DNA of 64,000 bases from assembly GCA_026260175.1 (NCBI GenBank), contig JAKCWW010000328.1, positions 43,030 to 107,029 on the forward strand. The letters are read 5' to 3'. Positions 10,626-23,600 of the stretch are shown piece after piece. The first letter of the stretch is position 1. Every line of letters begins with the position of its first letter. Under the pieces are notes generated by a model that did no database searches, had not been told where the DNA came from, and was given only the letters and a program-made list of their open reading frames with translations. Both the position numbers and the translations under genes were made by a program. This DNA comes from Reticulitermes lucifugus (lineage: Eukaryota > Arthropoda > Insecta > Blattodea > Rhinotermitidae).

Positions 10626-13600
10626 ACTGCTACGTGTCCCTTTCTTATCCTGGCTGGTGGGATAATTTTAAACATTATTTTGCGTAGCGTACAAATTAAG
10701 AAGGTGTTCATTATATCATTTTTCACAGTCCTCCATCTCTTATTTCCCTCTTGAATGCAAATATTTCCTTTCAGAATTCTGTTCTCAGACACCCTTAATT
10801 TATGTTGAAAGTGTTCATATAAAACTTTGACCCGTACTCTATGGTTTTTCCTTAGAATGAGAGGTTAAGGTTTATCACTCGTAGAAAGAGCGGGTAAAGT
10901 TGTCCTGCATTTTAACATTTAGGTGTTCGTCAGGATATTTTATTATAGGACTTTTTGACTAATATTTTGTGTCTATGCGGCAAAGTTAGGTGCTTCTTAT
11001 ACTCAAGCAAAATAGTTAAAAATGGTTATTCTTTGAGATGGCCCTTACATTACTCTTTTTCTCTCTTCACATTTTCTGGAAAATGTGCGATGTTTCGAAA
11101 GCCGGTTCTGCATCCGTGATCACGTAAACAATAAAAATTACGAAATACGATCATTGGATCCATTTATTGGACTTGACAGTTGTTTACGGACAGCAACTTG
11201 GTTAAGAAAAAAAGAAGCAGCATCCCAAACTTATGTTTTCACAAAAATGAGACGAAAAAATGCGAATGTGTGGAGTAGGTCATCTCAATAACACACAATC
11301 GTCCCAAACAGGCAGACGTAACAGCCTGACGTAGATGACCAACTTAATATTGGGAGTGAATGGTGGCCTTCTTCTTCGAATTGAACGTAAAGTGCCCATA
11401 ATACAGGTGTAAATATAACAAAATCAATGTGAAAAATTCGCTGCAATATACTTGAAACTATACACTTCTATTTTTAGTATATTATCAGCAAAGGGTTATA
11501 TATTTGAGACAAGCGGGAAAGCTCTGGAGATACTGTGACAGTGTTTTGCAATTAGGCGTTCTATTGTGAAATAACTTCCGTCCTTCAGGGCTCCCGTGAG
11601 AGTTGCGGTATTCTCACGGGTTAATTAAAGATTCTACCGTCCTGCCATCCCCAAGCTTCGTTAGGGTAATTGTGCAGCGAACATCGTCTATAAATGGAAT
11701 CTATCCTTTTATTCTGGATCTATTAGTTAAGAAAACACAGGAATGACCATCACCTAGTAGCACGGCTTTAATTTTGTTATGCAACAAGTGAGGGAGGTAA
11801 ATATAATTTTTGAAATAAAGGATAAAGTGCGTAGAACGTGGAGCTGGCCACTGACCTCCAACAGGAGATCTGATTTGCATCTTTATATTATGTTGTTAGT
11901 TAAAGAAACGAGTTATCTGTAACAAAATCAACATAAAGAATAGGGACACCAAGCAAGTACGGCCTGTATCAACGAAAGAATGGGTCGCGAGCATGTACTT
12001 AATATGATTGTAACGTAGGTCTGTGTTTGTTTTCAGCGCTTAGAGTAAGGCACGTACTGCATTCGAAATTTGGAACATTGGGATCCTTCTTTCTAATCCC
12101 GTTTTGGACAGACATGGGCCTATATATATGTTTGCATTTTTCATTTTTTGTGTTATCTTCAACAGATGCCTTTCTTTTGGCTGATATTCTGTACAAGTAT
12201 TCCTGTCAATTGTCTGTGATATCGCTAAAGTCAGGAGTTATTTGTGCATTTGAATAAGTCAGACAGCCTAACATTTAAAAGCTGACGAAGAAACTTCTTG
12301 GTGCCTGCAAAGCACAGTGGTTAATACGCATAAACAGTGCCACTTGCTTTAAAATTAAGCATTTCTCCTTTTGTTCCACACAGTGTGTTTATGGTTTTGT
12401 TTGATTCAGGGGATGAAGAGAAATACTCGTAATTGTCTTAAAAAGTATTAAGCTACTAGTTTCGTAATCTAAAGAGAGTATATTTTCGGCAGGTACAGAC
12501 TGGATTCTTAAATATTATTTTGATGAATATCAGGGTCAAGGGTCTTGTAAAAGCGATATTCTGCAGCTTAAGTAGACGTGACTTATGGACGTGCGCTTTG
12601 TGAGCATTTAATATTGATCGCTTATAGCATTCTGTGCGATATTTTAAAAATCAAACTTTTGCAGGGTTTCCCTATTGTAAAACTATTGACGTAGGATTAC
12701 ATATATTCCCAGTTGCAAAATACCCAATCAAAGAGAACTGTTTATTTCGTTACAACCCCGAAGTCTTTTATATGAAAATGTCTATGAGCGTAGGGGGTGT
12801 GAAAGTTAAAATAACTGGACTGGTGTTTCTGTGAAACAGCTGACGAAACGAATGGCGTGGTCTATGTCGGATCAAGTAGAAAATGAGTGACTGGTGACTT
12901 GGATCGTAAGGTACGACCTACAGACGTTAGGCCAAAGTCAACCCTCTTCAGAACTGAAAAGGTTTCGAATGTAAAAGTTAAAAGTCAAAATCACGCTAAT
13001 TATTTTGACAGTTTTTTCTTCAAAGCAAGCAGTCAACGAAATGTGTTACCTCAATTTCTGGAAAGTTTACTTCTTAGCATTTTTCTTAAAATAATTAAAC
13101 ATTTGGCAGGGCGAATTGTTTTTCCATTATGACAGTTGCGTCATCTCACTCAGCATAATTAGTAAGAAAATTATAGGCCGAGAAAGAGCACAACTGTGTT
13201 TGAACATCCATTGCACTACCTTAGCTTGGAAAATTTTCACTTTTCCCAAAGGTAACAATCTCTTTCAGTGGTTATAATTTTGAATGATTTGGAGATATTT
13301 AGAGCAACAATTTTTGGAAAATGGTTTCAGTATTATTTACCCTGGCTCCTTTTTAAAAATAATCAGTCCGGTTATGTAATTGTCAGACGCTGTGTGATGT
13401 GAAATGTTAAACGTACACATAGGGTAACCCTGGGGAGCCTGGTGATATTGCGGTTAGAGGAGCGCTATTGATGTCCCTGCTCTTGTGTAAGAACGCATCT
13501 GATATAGAAGCTTGATTGAACGTGACGCTATAGCGGAAAGTATCGATTTTATGTTAAACGGATTGATGCACTGTCAAATTTAGAAGTTCAAAAAATTAAT

Positions 13601-13729
13601 GCATTAACAAACATAAATATTGGCTACAAATGTGGGAGGGAAAAAATAAAGCACAAGAAAGAAGTGAAAAATAATTTAAAATGTTGAGAAGAGAGAAAAT
13701 ATGCAAGACACGGGAGAAAGAAAGACAAA
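10626..13729. other. Non-coding, nothing recognised
   Basis: No frame above about 80 codons and no recognised motif in any frame. Confidence 0.55.
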
Positions 13730-14020
13730 CATTCATATTTCCATGCAGAGGCTTGTGACTATTTCGACGCAGTCTTCCCTGGCAAGTGGATTGGACGTGC
13801 GGGAGTTAGCCAGTTCTGACACGTGTAGTTTTTAGTCCCTGGAGATTCGTGCCGGATGTGATCTAGGTTCCTCCGGTGCCTACTGCGGTTCGTGAGCTGA
13901 AGCAGCACAAAGCAGAGGCGGTAAGCAATGTATACAGATGCGCTGCAGTGAATGTGGAAAAGCTGGGACATCTGTAGGATAACGAAGGATGCTTGTATCA
14001 AATATCTGCAGATAATCATA
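13730..14020 (+). pseudogene. Tc1/mariner-like (IS630 superfamily) transposase remnant
   Basis: The plus strand reads HAEACDYFDAVFPGKWIGRA, matching the region before the last catalytic acid of mariner-type transposases (F..rWIGRgGp..WPpRSPDLTPLDFFLWG). Further on, WKSWDICRITKDACIKYLQ matches the C-terminal motif (W.eLdyRldvCratkGAHIE.L). Between them the frame is broken by stops and probable frameshifts (TGA and TAG after VSQF). Neither terminal inverted repeats nor the N-terminal half were recognised, so this is a decayed fragment. Confidence 0.6.
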
Positions 14021-15001
14021 AATTGTTTCCTTAAACTGCTTAACTGTTTCATGCCACTGTAGCTTCCTATATTTTCAGAATATTTCATTAAATTCGTCAA
14101 GTACATCTTGGCTCACACTGTATGAGCTTTGTATATAATAAAAACCAACTACGTGCTAATAAGTATAAGAACATATTATTTGTATAGGTCATATTTTGAA
14201 TACTGTTAATATTTTTCTGAGAAAAAGAAAAATTTTCTTCCTGTATTTACTATCCCCTTATAGTATGCCTTTTCAGGACCTACAATTGTCATAAACGTGT
14301 AATTAATTCAGAGAAATATAACGCGAAAATTTCAGGTCACGAATCATTCATTCATAACACCAAAGAATGTACATTTGACACAGGTCACCAAGTTTATTAA
14401 CTGAATGTACACAAATCACATGTTTAATTAAATCTTAAAGGAAGAATTTCATAAACACAAGCACATGAATTACCCCAAATCCTGTATTTGAAGCCTTGAT
14501 TATAAGACTCATGGGTTGACACAATTGGGCCTCCAGGTATGAGAGTACTGTAGTCTAAATCGGTGTTTTATCTCAGTGACAAATTTACCTCCTTTACCGT
14601 ATATTCTTCATAGCTGAGACGTGCGATGCTGAGCCTTAACATTACAGCTGGATTTCATTTGCAGGGCTGAAAGCCATACTTGCCTTTTTTAGGGAAGGGT
14701 CCTCGCAACTCTAAGCAGAAAATATAAACTTTTCGATTCATTTATTTGAATTCACAGTCCTAAATTAATGATCAAACTTCTGAGAATGCTGCACTCATAT
14801 TTCACATAAAGTGATCGTTCTACTTTTGCGGAAGCTTTTAAATAATGTCTTCGTATGTTCACTGGTTGGTGGAAGTTATTTATTTGTTCCTTCGTTTAAT
14901 GCAAGGGTAACAGACGGTAGAACTGTAGGATAAGAAAGGACGTGATGAGATAATTTATTATTAGACCTACATTATCAGCTGTACACGTCGTATGATTTTC
15001 T

Positions 15002-15240
15002 GAACAACTGTCCACTTCATGGGAGTTGCTGAGCAACTGTCCACTTCATGGGAGTTGCTGAGCAACTGTCCAGTTTTTGGGAGTTGCTGAGCAACTTTCC
15101 ACTTCATGTGAGTTGCTGAGCAACTGTCCACTTCATGTGAGTTGCTGAGCAACTGTCCTGTTCTTGGGATTTGCTAAGCAACTGTTCACTTCATGTGAGT
15201 TGCTGAGCAACTGTCCACTTCATGTGAGTTGCTGAGCAGC
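15002..15240. repeat. 29-bp tandem array, about 8 copies
   Basis: The unit gagcaactgtccacttcatg-ggagttgct repeats at 15002, 15031, 15060, 15089, 15118 and onward with few changes. GTTGCT-G-AGCAAC inside each unit is a palindrome with 6-bp arms. The 29-bp period is not a multiple of 3, so the open frames across it are incidental. Confidence 0.9.
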
Positions 15241-15344
15241 TATTCACTTTGTGTTCACCTGATCAACTGTCTGCTTGATTAAGAGCGCATCAGACACTTT
15301 TCGGTTTATGTGTGCACCTGAGCGACACTTTACTTCAAGTACCC

Positions 15345-15420
15345 GTTCTTCTGGGATATGAAGTTGCACCACTCTGTATTTGGTCCCCGACGTTTTGAGA
15401 CAATTTAATGATATTATGTT
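15345..15420 (-). repeat. Dispersed TSGT..R.IPE-type repeat fragment
   Basis: The minus-strand reading TSGTKYRVVQLHIPEE resembles SLETSGTVYQTTPRDIPED at 18140-18243. Same dispersed family as at 2675, 35690 and 59040. Confidence 0.5.
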
Positions 15421-17539
15421 CAAGACCATAAATTAAGAAGCTCCTTATTACTCGGTTTCCCCGTCTTCTCTTACTTCTTATGTTAACTGGTTAAACAATT
15501 TTTTTAGAAACGTAAAAGTAGTGTTTAGAAAAGCGTAAATGTACATTTTGCCAGGTATTATTTTACAGACCTCTAGGTTTGTTTCTCACTTAAACATTAA
15601 ATGCATCTACGAGACACAAAGCACAGCTGGCTATAAAAAAGCTTAGAATTTTGTATGGCAATTAATCACGCCTTCATGCCGCACGTCTGTACTTGGCAAG
15701 CGTATTTAGAATGCGACCCACTTTGCACGTAGATTGCTATAGGATACGATGAAGTTTCCGTTCTGGATGTGATTGAAGATGAAGTAATTTGAGTCCGAAA
15801 TTAGACGTGGAGGTGTAACGAGGTTTATATTACGGAAATTGATATTGCTATACAGTCCGACTAGGTTTGTAAAAAATTTGACACAGGAGTAGTGACATGT
15901 TTTACGAACAAGACCAAATCAAGAGATTATTTTCCTTTAAGAGAGAAAGTTCAAAATAGGGCATTTAAATTAAATTAAATGTAATTTAATTTAATGTTGA
16001 ATTTCAAATATGTTTTGTGATAATTTCACAGTGGCGACAAAAAGCAGTTAATTAAAATTTCATTGTATTAATACTTTGACGACCTAAGAGCGTCTAAATG
16101 ATGTATAAAACCGCAGTTTCTACTTCAGAGAACGGATTCTGTGTCCGTTACGGGGAAAAAGAGCAAACAACATTTAGGGAAGTAATCGAAAAACACTTGG
16201 TGAGCAAAATGCAGAGCTTTTTATTGTAAGCAGGTAATAAGTGCAGTTACCACGGGGCCTTGAAATGTTAAATAGGTAGTAAAACGCGTCTTTATTTACA
16301 TAATTTGCTATGTTTTCATTTTAGCTTCTGTTCACTTTGAAGTGTCACATTACATGAATTTCACATTTTTAATGCCGCATAACCATTATCAACGAAACAT
16401 TATTGCTTCTATCTTTGTAAAGTCCGTTTGACGTCAACATTTTCTACACCTTCGAGAACTTGTACAACGGAAATAGGAAGTCCATTTAAAATTATGAAAA
16501 TATTATTAGAGCACTTTTACTGATCCTCAAACAAGTTGGAGCTTTTCTGTACACCATTCAATTTCTGTTCCTGTAACAGGGAGAAGAAAGCGCAAAATGA
16601 TTGTTTATATAAGAAAATTAAATGCGCATTTCATGAATCAAAGCCATTGTTTGTACACAGTGTTTCTGTAGCGTGAGTCGTACGCTACAATCTTTGCAGC
16701 AAGACGAGGAAATTTTTGCAGACAACATATTTTTTATTCAGGCAGCAGGGCTGAAAATGTAACCAGAGCGGCTTGTAAGAACGTCACATTCAGTAGACAT
16801 CGCTGCAGGCCTAGACTTCTGAGACACTCTTGTTTCCTTTTTAACTTACGTAAACACAGAATTTTCTCTTATTTTCAGTGCGCCGGGGAAATATACGCTG
16901 TGGTTGATATTAGACATATGTCTTCTGTAGATTTTTAAAACCTTTCTGGGAAGTAAAAAATATTTATCAAAGAGTCTTATGACTTTTTCTTCTGCGATTA
17001 ATTTAAATTTTATTTAGTATTTAGATTTGTAGAAGTTTTAAAAAAATAGGTGCTTTGTGTTCTTATAAAAATATTAGAAATGTAATTATTTTGTCTTGTT
17101 ATCCGTCTGTTTCGTCAGGTCTATATCGTCTGTCTCTGGTATGTAAACTATTTAAAGTGCTTGGACCGTTTAACAACTAAGCAAAAAACATCATTGATTT
17201 CACGAGTGCCACAGATGAGATCGTTGTTGCGATAACGCCTTAGTTTTGCTTCAGACTTAGTCTATACGGAATAAATCCCGGTCGAATTACAAATGTTGTT
17301 ACAAACCGCACAGACCTCCCGTTTATAACAATTGGAATATTTGTGAAACACAATGTGGGAAGCATATAAAGGTAAAATATTTTTATCTTATAAACGGGTA
17401 ATGCTATCAGCTGTCGGGTACCTAAAACGTAAGTTTGCAGAATGAATATAATTACTACTTCTTAACGAAAAATTCCCACACGTGAAATGCCCTGGGTGTT
17501 AGTACAGCAACAAATGACATTGACACAGGGATATAATTT
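15421..17539. other. Non-coding; one small AT palindrome
   Basis: Near 15962-15995 ttaaattaaattaaatg is followed by taatttaatttaa, a short AT palindrome. Otherwise nothing recognised. Confidence 0.55.
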
Positions 17540-17720
17540 CACATTAAATTCACCGTGCATCCTGTTATTAGTCAATAGTTATATTTCACCAACACATGCA
17601 CTACACTTTATTCATGATATACACCCCTACATATGTTTCGGCTAGTCACCAGCCATCATCAGGGGTCAAAGCATTCTAACAAAAGACTATACATCTATTT
17701 AAGGTATTGTACATTTGTAT
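17540..17720 (-). repeat. Penelope-like element terminus, single arm
   Basis: Contains, in the same order as the left arm at 1060-1337, caccgtgcat, caccaacacatgcacta, cacccctacatatgtttcgg and catcatcagggg. The matching second arm was not found within the following 400 bp, so this is a solo copy. The flank to about 17960 is AT-rich and may be element body; no coding was seen. Confidence 0.6.
17623..17667 (-). ncRNA. Hammerhead-ribozyme-like motif, third copy
   Basis: On the minus strand: GACCC, CTGATGA, T, GGCT-(7 nt)-AGCC stem II, GAAAC, ATAT, GTA, GGGGT. Stem II differs in sequence from the 1.1-1.8 kb copies (GGCT/AGCC against GGTC/GACC) yet still pairs, which is compensatory. Stem I is reduced to CCC/GGG plus a mismatch. 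The same extra U is present before stem II. Confidence 0.5.
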
Positions 17721-17984
17721 GATAACAAAATAAGATAAAATGAGATAAAAGTATGGTTCACAATAGTTTCAACTATAACATTATATGGTGTTACACAGGA
17801 GGTTAAAATACATATTCGTTGTTTTATTTAAACTTATTGGCAGACGGTCTTGTATGCAGTATCTCAAGGTAGTTGCGACAATACTTTTTACGAATGTATA
17901 CACTCTTATGTTAGTAGCAGAGCAAGGAATAAACATTGCGCATTTACATTGCGGAAAACATTGATTCTTATTATTAATTTCTTA

Positions 17985-18085
17985 TATGTGTCCAGTTCGT
18001 GAAATGGGCAAGAGAAGAGGCCAATTCACGGAATGGGCACAAATGTGTCCATTTCGAGAAATGGGCCATTTCACGAATGGGATGT
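17985..18085. repeat. Four short imperfect repeats of ttc-cgaaatgggc
   Basis: gttcgtgaaatgggc, attcacggaatgggc, tttcgagaaatgggc and tttcacgaatggga occur within about 90 bp at uneven spacing, next to the dispersed repeat at 18140. Confidence 0.6.
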
Positions 18086-18139
18086 AACTCATATATTGTG
18101 TGGTCAGTCTTGTAACAACGAGATCTGAGGTTCTCATAG

Positions 18140-18250
18140 CGAAGTTGCTGGAAATTGAAGTCTTCCGGAATGTCACGCGGCGTCGTTTGGTAAACTGTTC
18201 CCGAAGTTTCCAAGGATTGTGGTGCCTTCATCTTCAGGGTCAAGCAGTCT
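18140..18250 (-). repeat. Dispersed SLETSGT..IPED-type repeat
   Basis: The minus-strand frame reads MTLKMKAPQSLETSGTVYQT then TPRDIPEDFNFQQ. The plus strand carries cgcggcgtcgt-tggtaa-tgttcccga-gtttcc and cttcatcttcagggtcaag, shared with 59047 and (inverted) 35690. A non-autonomous repeat with a frame fossil, not a host gene. Confidence 0.6.
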
Positions 18251-19449
18251 CAGCCTTTGATTCCTTGACCCTGCTTCCAACTTATCCTAAATCATAGAGT
18301 ATTTGCTGGAAAGGGGGCGTTGTACTTTCTTTTCCAGCTGTTCTTGTTACACTTTGAATTTTTCAGAAAATACCTGTGAGAGGTCCCAGAGAACAGATTT
18401 TATTTTTCTTGTCGTGAGTAGCGCTAAAAGACTGTGTCGATGTTTTCATTTATATGCATGGCGCTTCTGGTTCTGACTGGATATTTAAATTTACAGAACA
18501 AAGTTTATCTAACGAAGTAAATATATGATTAAACCTGTATGATAAATTTCTTACTAGCGTCCCTACTTTAGGTTCCTTGTCATTCAGAAGATTACGTTTT
18601 AACTCTGTAATTCTGTATGCAAAACCTTTTCTACTCTTTTAATTACGTAATATACTGAGTTAAGAACATGTATTTGGTTCATACAGCTAAAATCATGATA
18701 ACAGAAATCGATGGTTCAATATCGCCATTCTGCAAGACCCAGAGCCAGATCTATCTACCACACGTTCTCACAATTACCTCCCGAAGAACTCGCTTAAATT
18801 ACCTTCTCAGGTCTAGCTGTTTACCCCGTCAGTAACCTGTAGGACTCTGCGTCCCTTGTAAAGGCAGAAGGAAACCACCCTGAGAGAGTAGCTTCAGTCG
18901 GACACAAGACACACGGACTACAGACTGAATAGTTTTCCATCTTTGAATTAGGATCAGACACTAAAGAATATCTTAGCTTTATTGAGTATTTATAAGGAAT
19001 ATTGAAAATCACTTATATCTGAAACTTCAACTACCGTATGAAATACGTATTAAAACTAAAAATTTTATGTATTCAATTCAGGATTGTACGAAATTGATTT
19101 AATATATTTTTCTCCTTAAATAATTATATCTCCTACGTTTTTGCTGGTTCCTCAGAGAAGAAAATTTTCGAATATTTGTCAGTGAAATCTGGTGAGCTTC
19201 TCTACGATGGACATGATTTCAGTTACTGGTTGTTCCTAAATTTAAAGTACGAATCTTAGTGTTTAAGGGTTTCTAGTATACGATCCTACTATCGTGTTAT
19301 AAATTTTAGAAACACTGCAGAATATTTATCATACCATTAGGGGTGTAGGACACACAAAGCCTCTCTAAAAAGTCTCTACTATCTGAATTTCAATCTACCT
19401 TGCCTACATGTACACGTCTGGGTCAAAAAAGGTTTAGACTTATGGCCGT

Positions 19450-19560
19450 ATAACTAACTAACTCCATGGAGCAGAGTCCTTCTTGAGAAGCTAACAGGTC
19501 ATCAGCTAGTCAAGAAATTCCCCACGTTTTATGGAACCCGAAGGTTCATTACCGCACTAT
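19450..19560 (+). repeat. SMEQSPS/EIP-type dispersed repeat, best copy
   Basis: The plus strand reads LTNSMEQSPS, stop, EANRSSASQEIPHVLWNPKV then HYRTIH. Same family as at 7485 and 44178. Confidence 0.65.
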
Positions 19561-20377
19561 ACACTTATGGCCGTATAAATTACTAAAATCGATGTGAGGG
19601 AAAATCGTTACCAAGTTTTCTTTGCATTGTTTTATGTTTTGTTATAGATTGATTAATTCCATTCCGCTCTGAATATCCGGTGCAGTAAACTGACTATAGA
19701 AAAATCATTAAGTATACATACATACATATATACATACACACGTACGTACAGACACGCTGACTCACATACGCACAGTGCCAGCTGTTTTATATCATTCACT
19801 AAACGATAAGTGAAATAAAAGTCACAACTGACTAACATTTCCTGTTGTAGGTTCAAATGATTCTTTCAAGAAAACCATGATTCGAAAGCATAATGGAAGG
19901 TCGGGTAAGGGACAGAGATGGAGAAACTGTTCAATTAGTTTAATCACCAGCAATGCGAATGAAATGCTTGTCTGTCCCAGATTTATATTTTCATCGCTTA
20001 ACGATCTGATTTCTGAATGAAAACAACCGGAATATCCGGAGGGCTGGTCAGGACGGTACTTCCGCTTTCGTGTCTTCGCTCTGTAGAACTGCAGTATTTC
20101 AATGCATTTCAACTTGTATTGCAGAGTAAACCTTTCCAATTTATAACTTTAAACAAGAATACAAAGTATTCCATACAGATAGACAAAATAAAGCTTGGCA
20201 CAAAATACGTTTTCCTATTTTCTGTGACGTCTTTCACTCAGCTAGCAAAGGTGATAACATACCGGACGGTCTTCATTTTTCCATCGTTAAACATTTTGTA
20301 TTTCCAAAATAACATGATGATTTTTAACCAAATGTGTTAATGGATTTATGAAAAAAATTCTGAATAAATTTAATATC

Positions 20378-20605
20378 CGATCCCTGTGGCCGTGCGGTCT
20401 AAGGTATAGGTCTGCGGCCGCTTGATTGCTGGGATTGCAGGTTCGAATCCCGCTGAGGGCATGGATGTTCTTCTGTTGTGTATTTTGTGTTTCGTGTAGG
20501 TATCAGCCTCGGAAACGAGCTGCTCACTCTTTCAGTGGAGTCCTACCGGTTTTATACATCTGTGTGTGATCTAGAAACCTCAACAACGAGGCAGCCTTTG
20601 TGCGT
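20378..20605 (+). repeat. tRNA-derived SINE, family A
   Basis: Head ccctgtggccgtgcggtcta-agg (A-box region) and a perfect B box ggttcgaatcc near 20441, then a body shared with 60702-60953 (tcagcctcggaaacgagctg, ggagtcctaccg, gtgtgatctagaaacctca). Pol III promoter architecture; transcribed rightward if active. Confidence 0.8.
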
Positions 20606-23600
20606 TAGAATTTATTAATTACACAGTGGCACTTCCCAACAATTCTTGTTAAAAATACTCGAAACAGCAAATATTAGAAATATATTGGCTATTCGCCTTT
20701 ATAATTTCTTTTACTTAATTCTATTTGATTATAGAAAATGTTTATACGCTCATATAGTGTGATATATTCTTCAAGCATACCTTACATGCTTATCCCCGTT
20801 TTAGGTAATTTAATGTAGTTAACTTCAGACAGTGACTAAATAAGTACACCTTTTCTGTATTGGCACTTTACACAGGTGTCAGAGTCGACGAATTGGCAAA
20901 TGTTAGTTACATTGAAACTGAATTTATTACTTTAATTTACCAAGATAAAAAAGTTTCGGAACGTTTTAAAATGTATTTTTTATTTCATTTTATTTTTCAC
21001 TGTAAAATTTGTTACTCTTTGAGGTTCAATGTTGGATTTTCTAGGAAAATAAAATTTTGGAAGGGCTGGGATATGTTTCTGGGTGTTAAATAAAACCCTT
21101 TAATAAATTTGCTAAAAATGTAATTTATTTATTTTCAGGACTCAAATATAATTCCAGAAATTAAATATGACATTTTTGTTTGTAAAATATTGATGTAAAA
21201 TTTTTTGTTCTTTTGCTTTTTACGAATGCTTTAAATTGTATTTCTATAGACACAAGTTTGTGAATTATGTCGAGGGTATATATATTTTCCCACGTCTCTT
21301 TAAATTTCCCTCATTCATCCAAATATGCTTTGTTTTTAATCGGTGTGTACTAAGTAGGTTGTAATGGAGTACAACAAATGCCTAATACAAAAGGATTTGA
21401 TTACAGGATTAATGATTTTCTAATCAGTAACCCATAACATAATACAGTTCTTTAGTTAAAGTTCCCAATCTTACAATATAATGTATATATATACAGAAAT
21501 ATAAAGCAAGTAAAAATAATCACATAAATAGCAACTACTTATTCTTCAAAAAAATATATTTATTATGTAGCAACAATTTTTTACAACTAAAGTAAATTGA
21601 GGAAATATATACGGTACTCTCCTCTGTCACAGTGCAATATTGTGAGAGCGAGTCTTGAATTATTTAATTGCCTCTTCACCTTTACCATTGAATTGGTACA
21701 TTTATGAACAGGGGGCGGGCAAGATTGGGAGCGCTTGTTGAAATATTGTGTTTATGGAAGGAAAAAATAGCATTAATTGCATACTTTGACGGAGGGTTTG
21801 GGGTGTACGACAGGAAAGCAAGCGCTTTGGAGGGACACATATTTTAGCTAAATACAAGTATCAGACGAGGGACAAGTCAAGAGCGAGAATCTTAACATAA
21901 AATATACACAAATCCATGTGATGGTTATTGCGTTTCATGATGTTCATAAGTTAAGTTGAATTCGTGTCAGGTCGTTATCTAGATGTCATAAGAACAATCC
22001 CATCAACATGGCGTCCTTCATTGGCCATCGTCTGAAACTTCTCTGACTATAGCAAACGTTTTTGTTACTACATTTCAGCTTTGTCTCTTCAGAGAATTAC
22101 ATGAGCAAATCTAAGAATTATAGTACAGGGTTATCATATGCGGGAGTTCTGTAAAATATTGCGTTTACATTTATATATACTACATTATGTATAATGGCGA
22201 CTGAAACTATTTTCGCCAATTGGACTTACTCTAAAGATGAAAATAAGTAGTCATGAACTTAATATGTACACACATCCAGCAATGGTTACAATATGAAAGA
22301 CCTTTATAATGGTATCCTCTAATATGTGTGTATTGTGTTGTTTGGTTTCGTTTAGGATTCGCGCGCTTCTTCTAAAGAACATCTTACTATATACGTTAGT
22401 TAACACGACAAAAGGCAAGAGACACAAATATTGTAAAGTGTGTATACATATTCTAAAAACATCGCAGAAAATTGTGTATGTACAGGACCGATAAAAGGAA
22501 GAAGAAGTTACTGCATGATACGTGTGGTCCGCGGTATGGTTATAGAATGCCCATTTAATCAAAATGTAGTGCAGGTTTGCTCCATTTTACTTAATCATAA
22601 TTGTTTCTCTGATATTTATGTAAATTTGATTTTTCTTATCTCTAGGGAATGCAAATTTAAAGATTTACTTTTCTTGAAACGGTATTTACTGTGCTTGGCG
22701 TTTTAGTCATTATTTCAGTGAAATCTTGGCGAATTTGTAAATGTGAAACTGAGATAATGTGATAGAGTAAAACCACTATAAAATTAATGTTGATTTTTCT
22801 CTCTATGGCTTCAATTTTCTAGTACAAATGCACGCTTTCTATTGATATGTATTATTTGGACGTCATGTCTTTCTACAATGATAAGCACATATAGCGAATA
22901 ATTTAGGGAATAAATTTAAAACTTTGAAATTGAAATCTTTTAAATATGATGTAGGCGACTAGGTACTGTAATAGGAATGTATTACTTCAGTAAATTATAT
23001 GACAAGGGAAGTTACACTGAAATAGACGCGATTGTGGTCATTACTTACAATTAAAGACTGATAGAATAATTATGAGGTCCTACATAATAAAATAAGTCAC
23101 ACGACGAAGTATTATAAAACATATTCTATAGAAATTAAACTTAAACTTAAGAATGGATATCACAGTTCCTTCCGCCTAATATATTAATACAAGCGATAAA
23201 GTAATAAGATAATATTAATTTAATTATATGTTACTGTCTCATAGATATAATTGCCTTTACAAACCAATACGTATTTTTAGAATCGTAACGGTTGCAGAAC
23301 TATGCATTTAATTACAGCATTGGCTTGTATACTTCTTGTCAAGGTATCTTAAATTTATGGCCCTGAACTTGATGCTATGTGACGGAAAAAGATGTAAATC
23401 ATTCAGATGGATTCCATTGTAATATTCCTGTATAACTTTAGGTTTCAAAGATTGTATATCCATGTTACTTGTTACATCATGATCTGACTTCATCAGTTCC
23501 AACCGCAGATAGTAATATGGCTTAAACTCTAATAAACCACAACAGTTAATTATAGAACATCTACCTGTGCCTTCTTTTCTGCGTTTGGTATGACAATTGC

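Noticed and set aside
13759-14106. 115-codon minus-strand frame
   Set aside because: Opposite strand of the mariner-like transposase remnant.
20390-20462. Possible tRNA gene
   Set aside because: A and B boxes are present but the sequence continues into a shared SINE body and recurs at 31987 and 60953.
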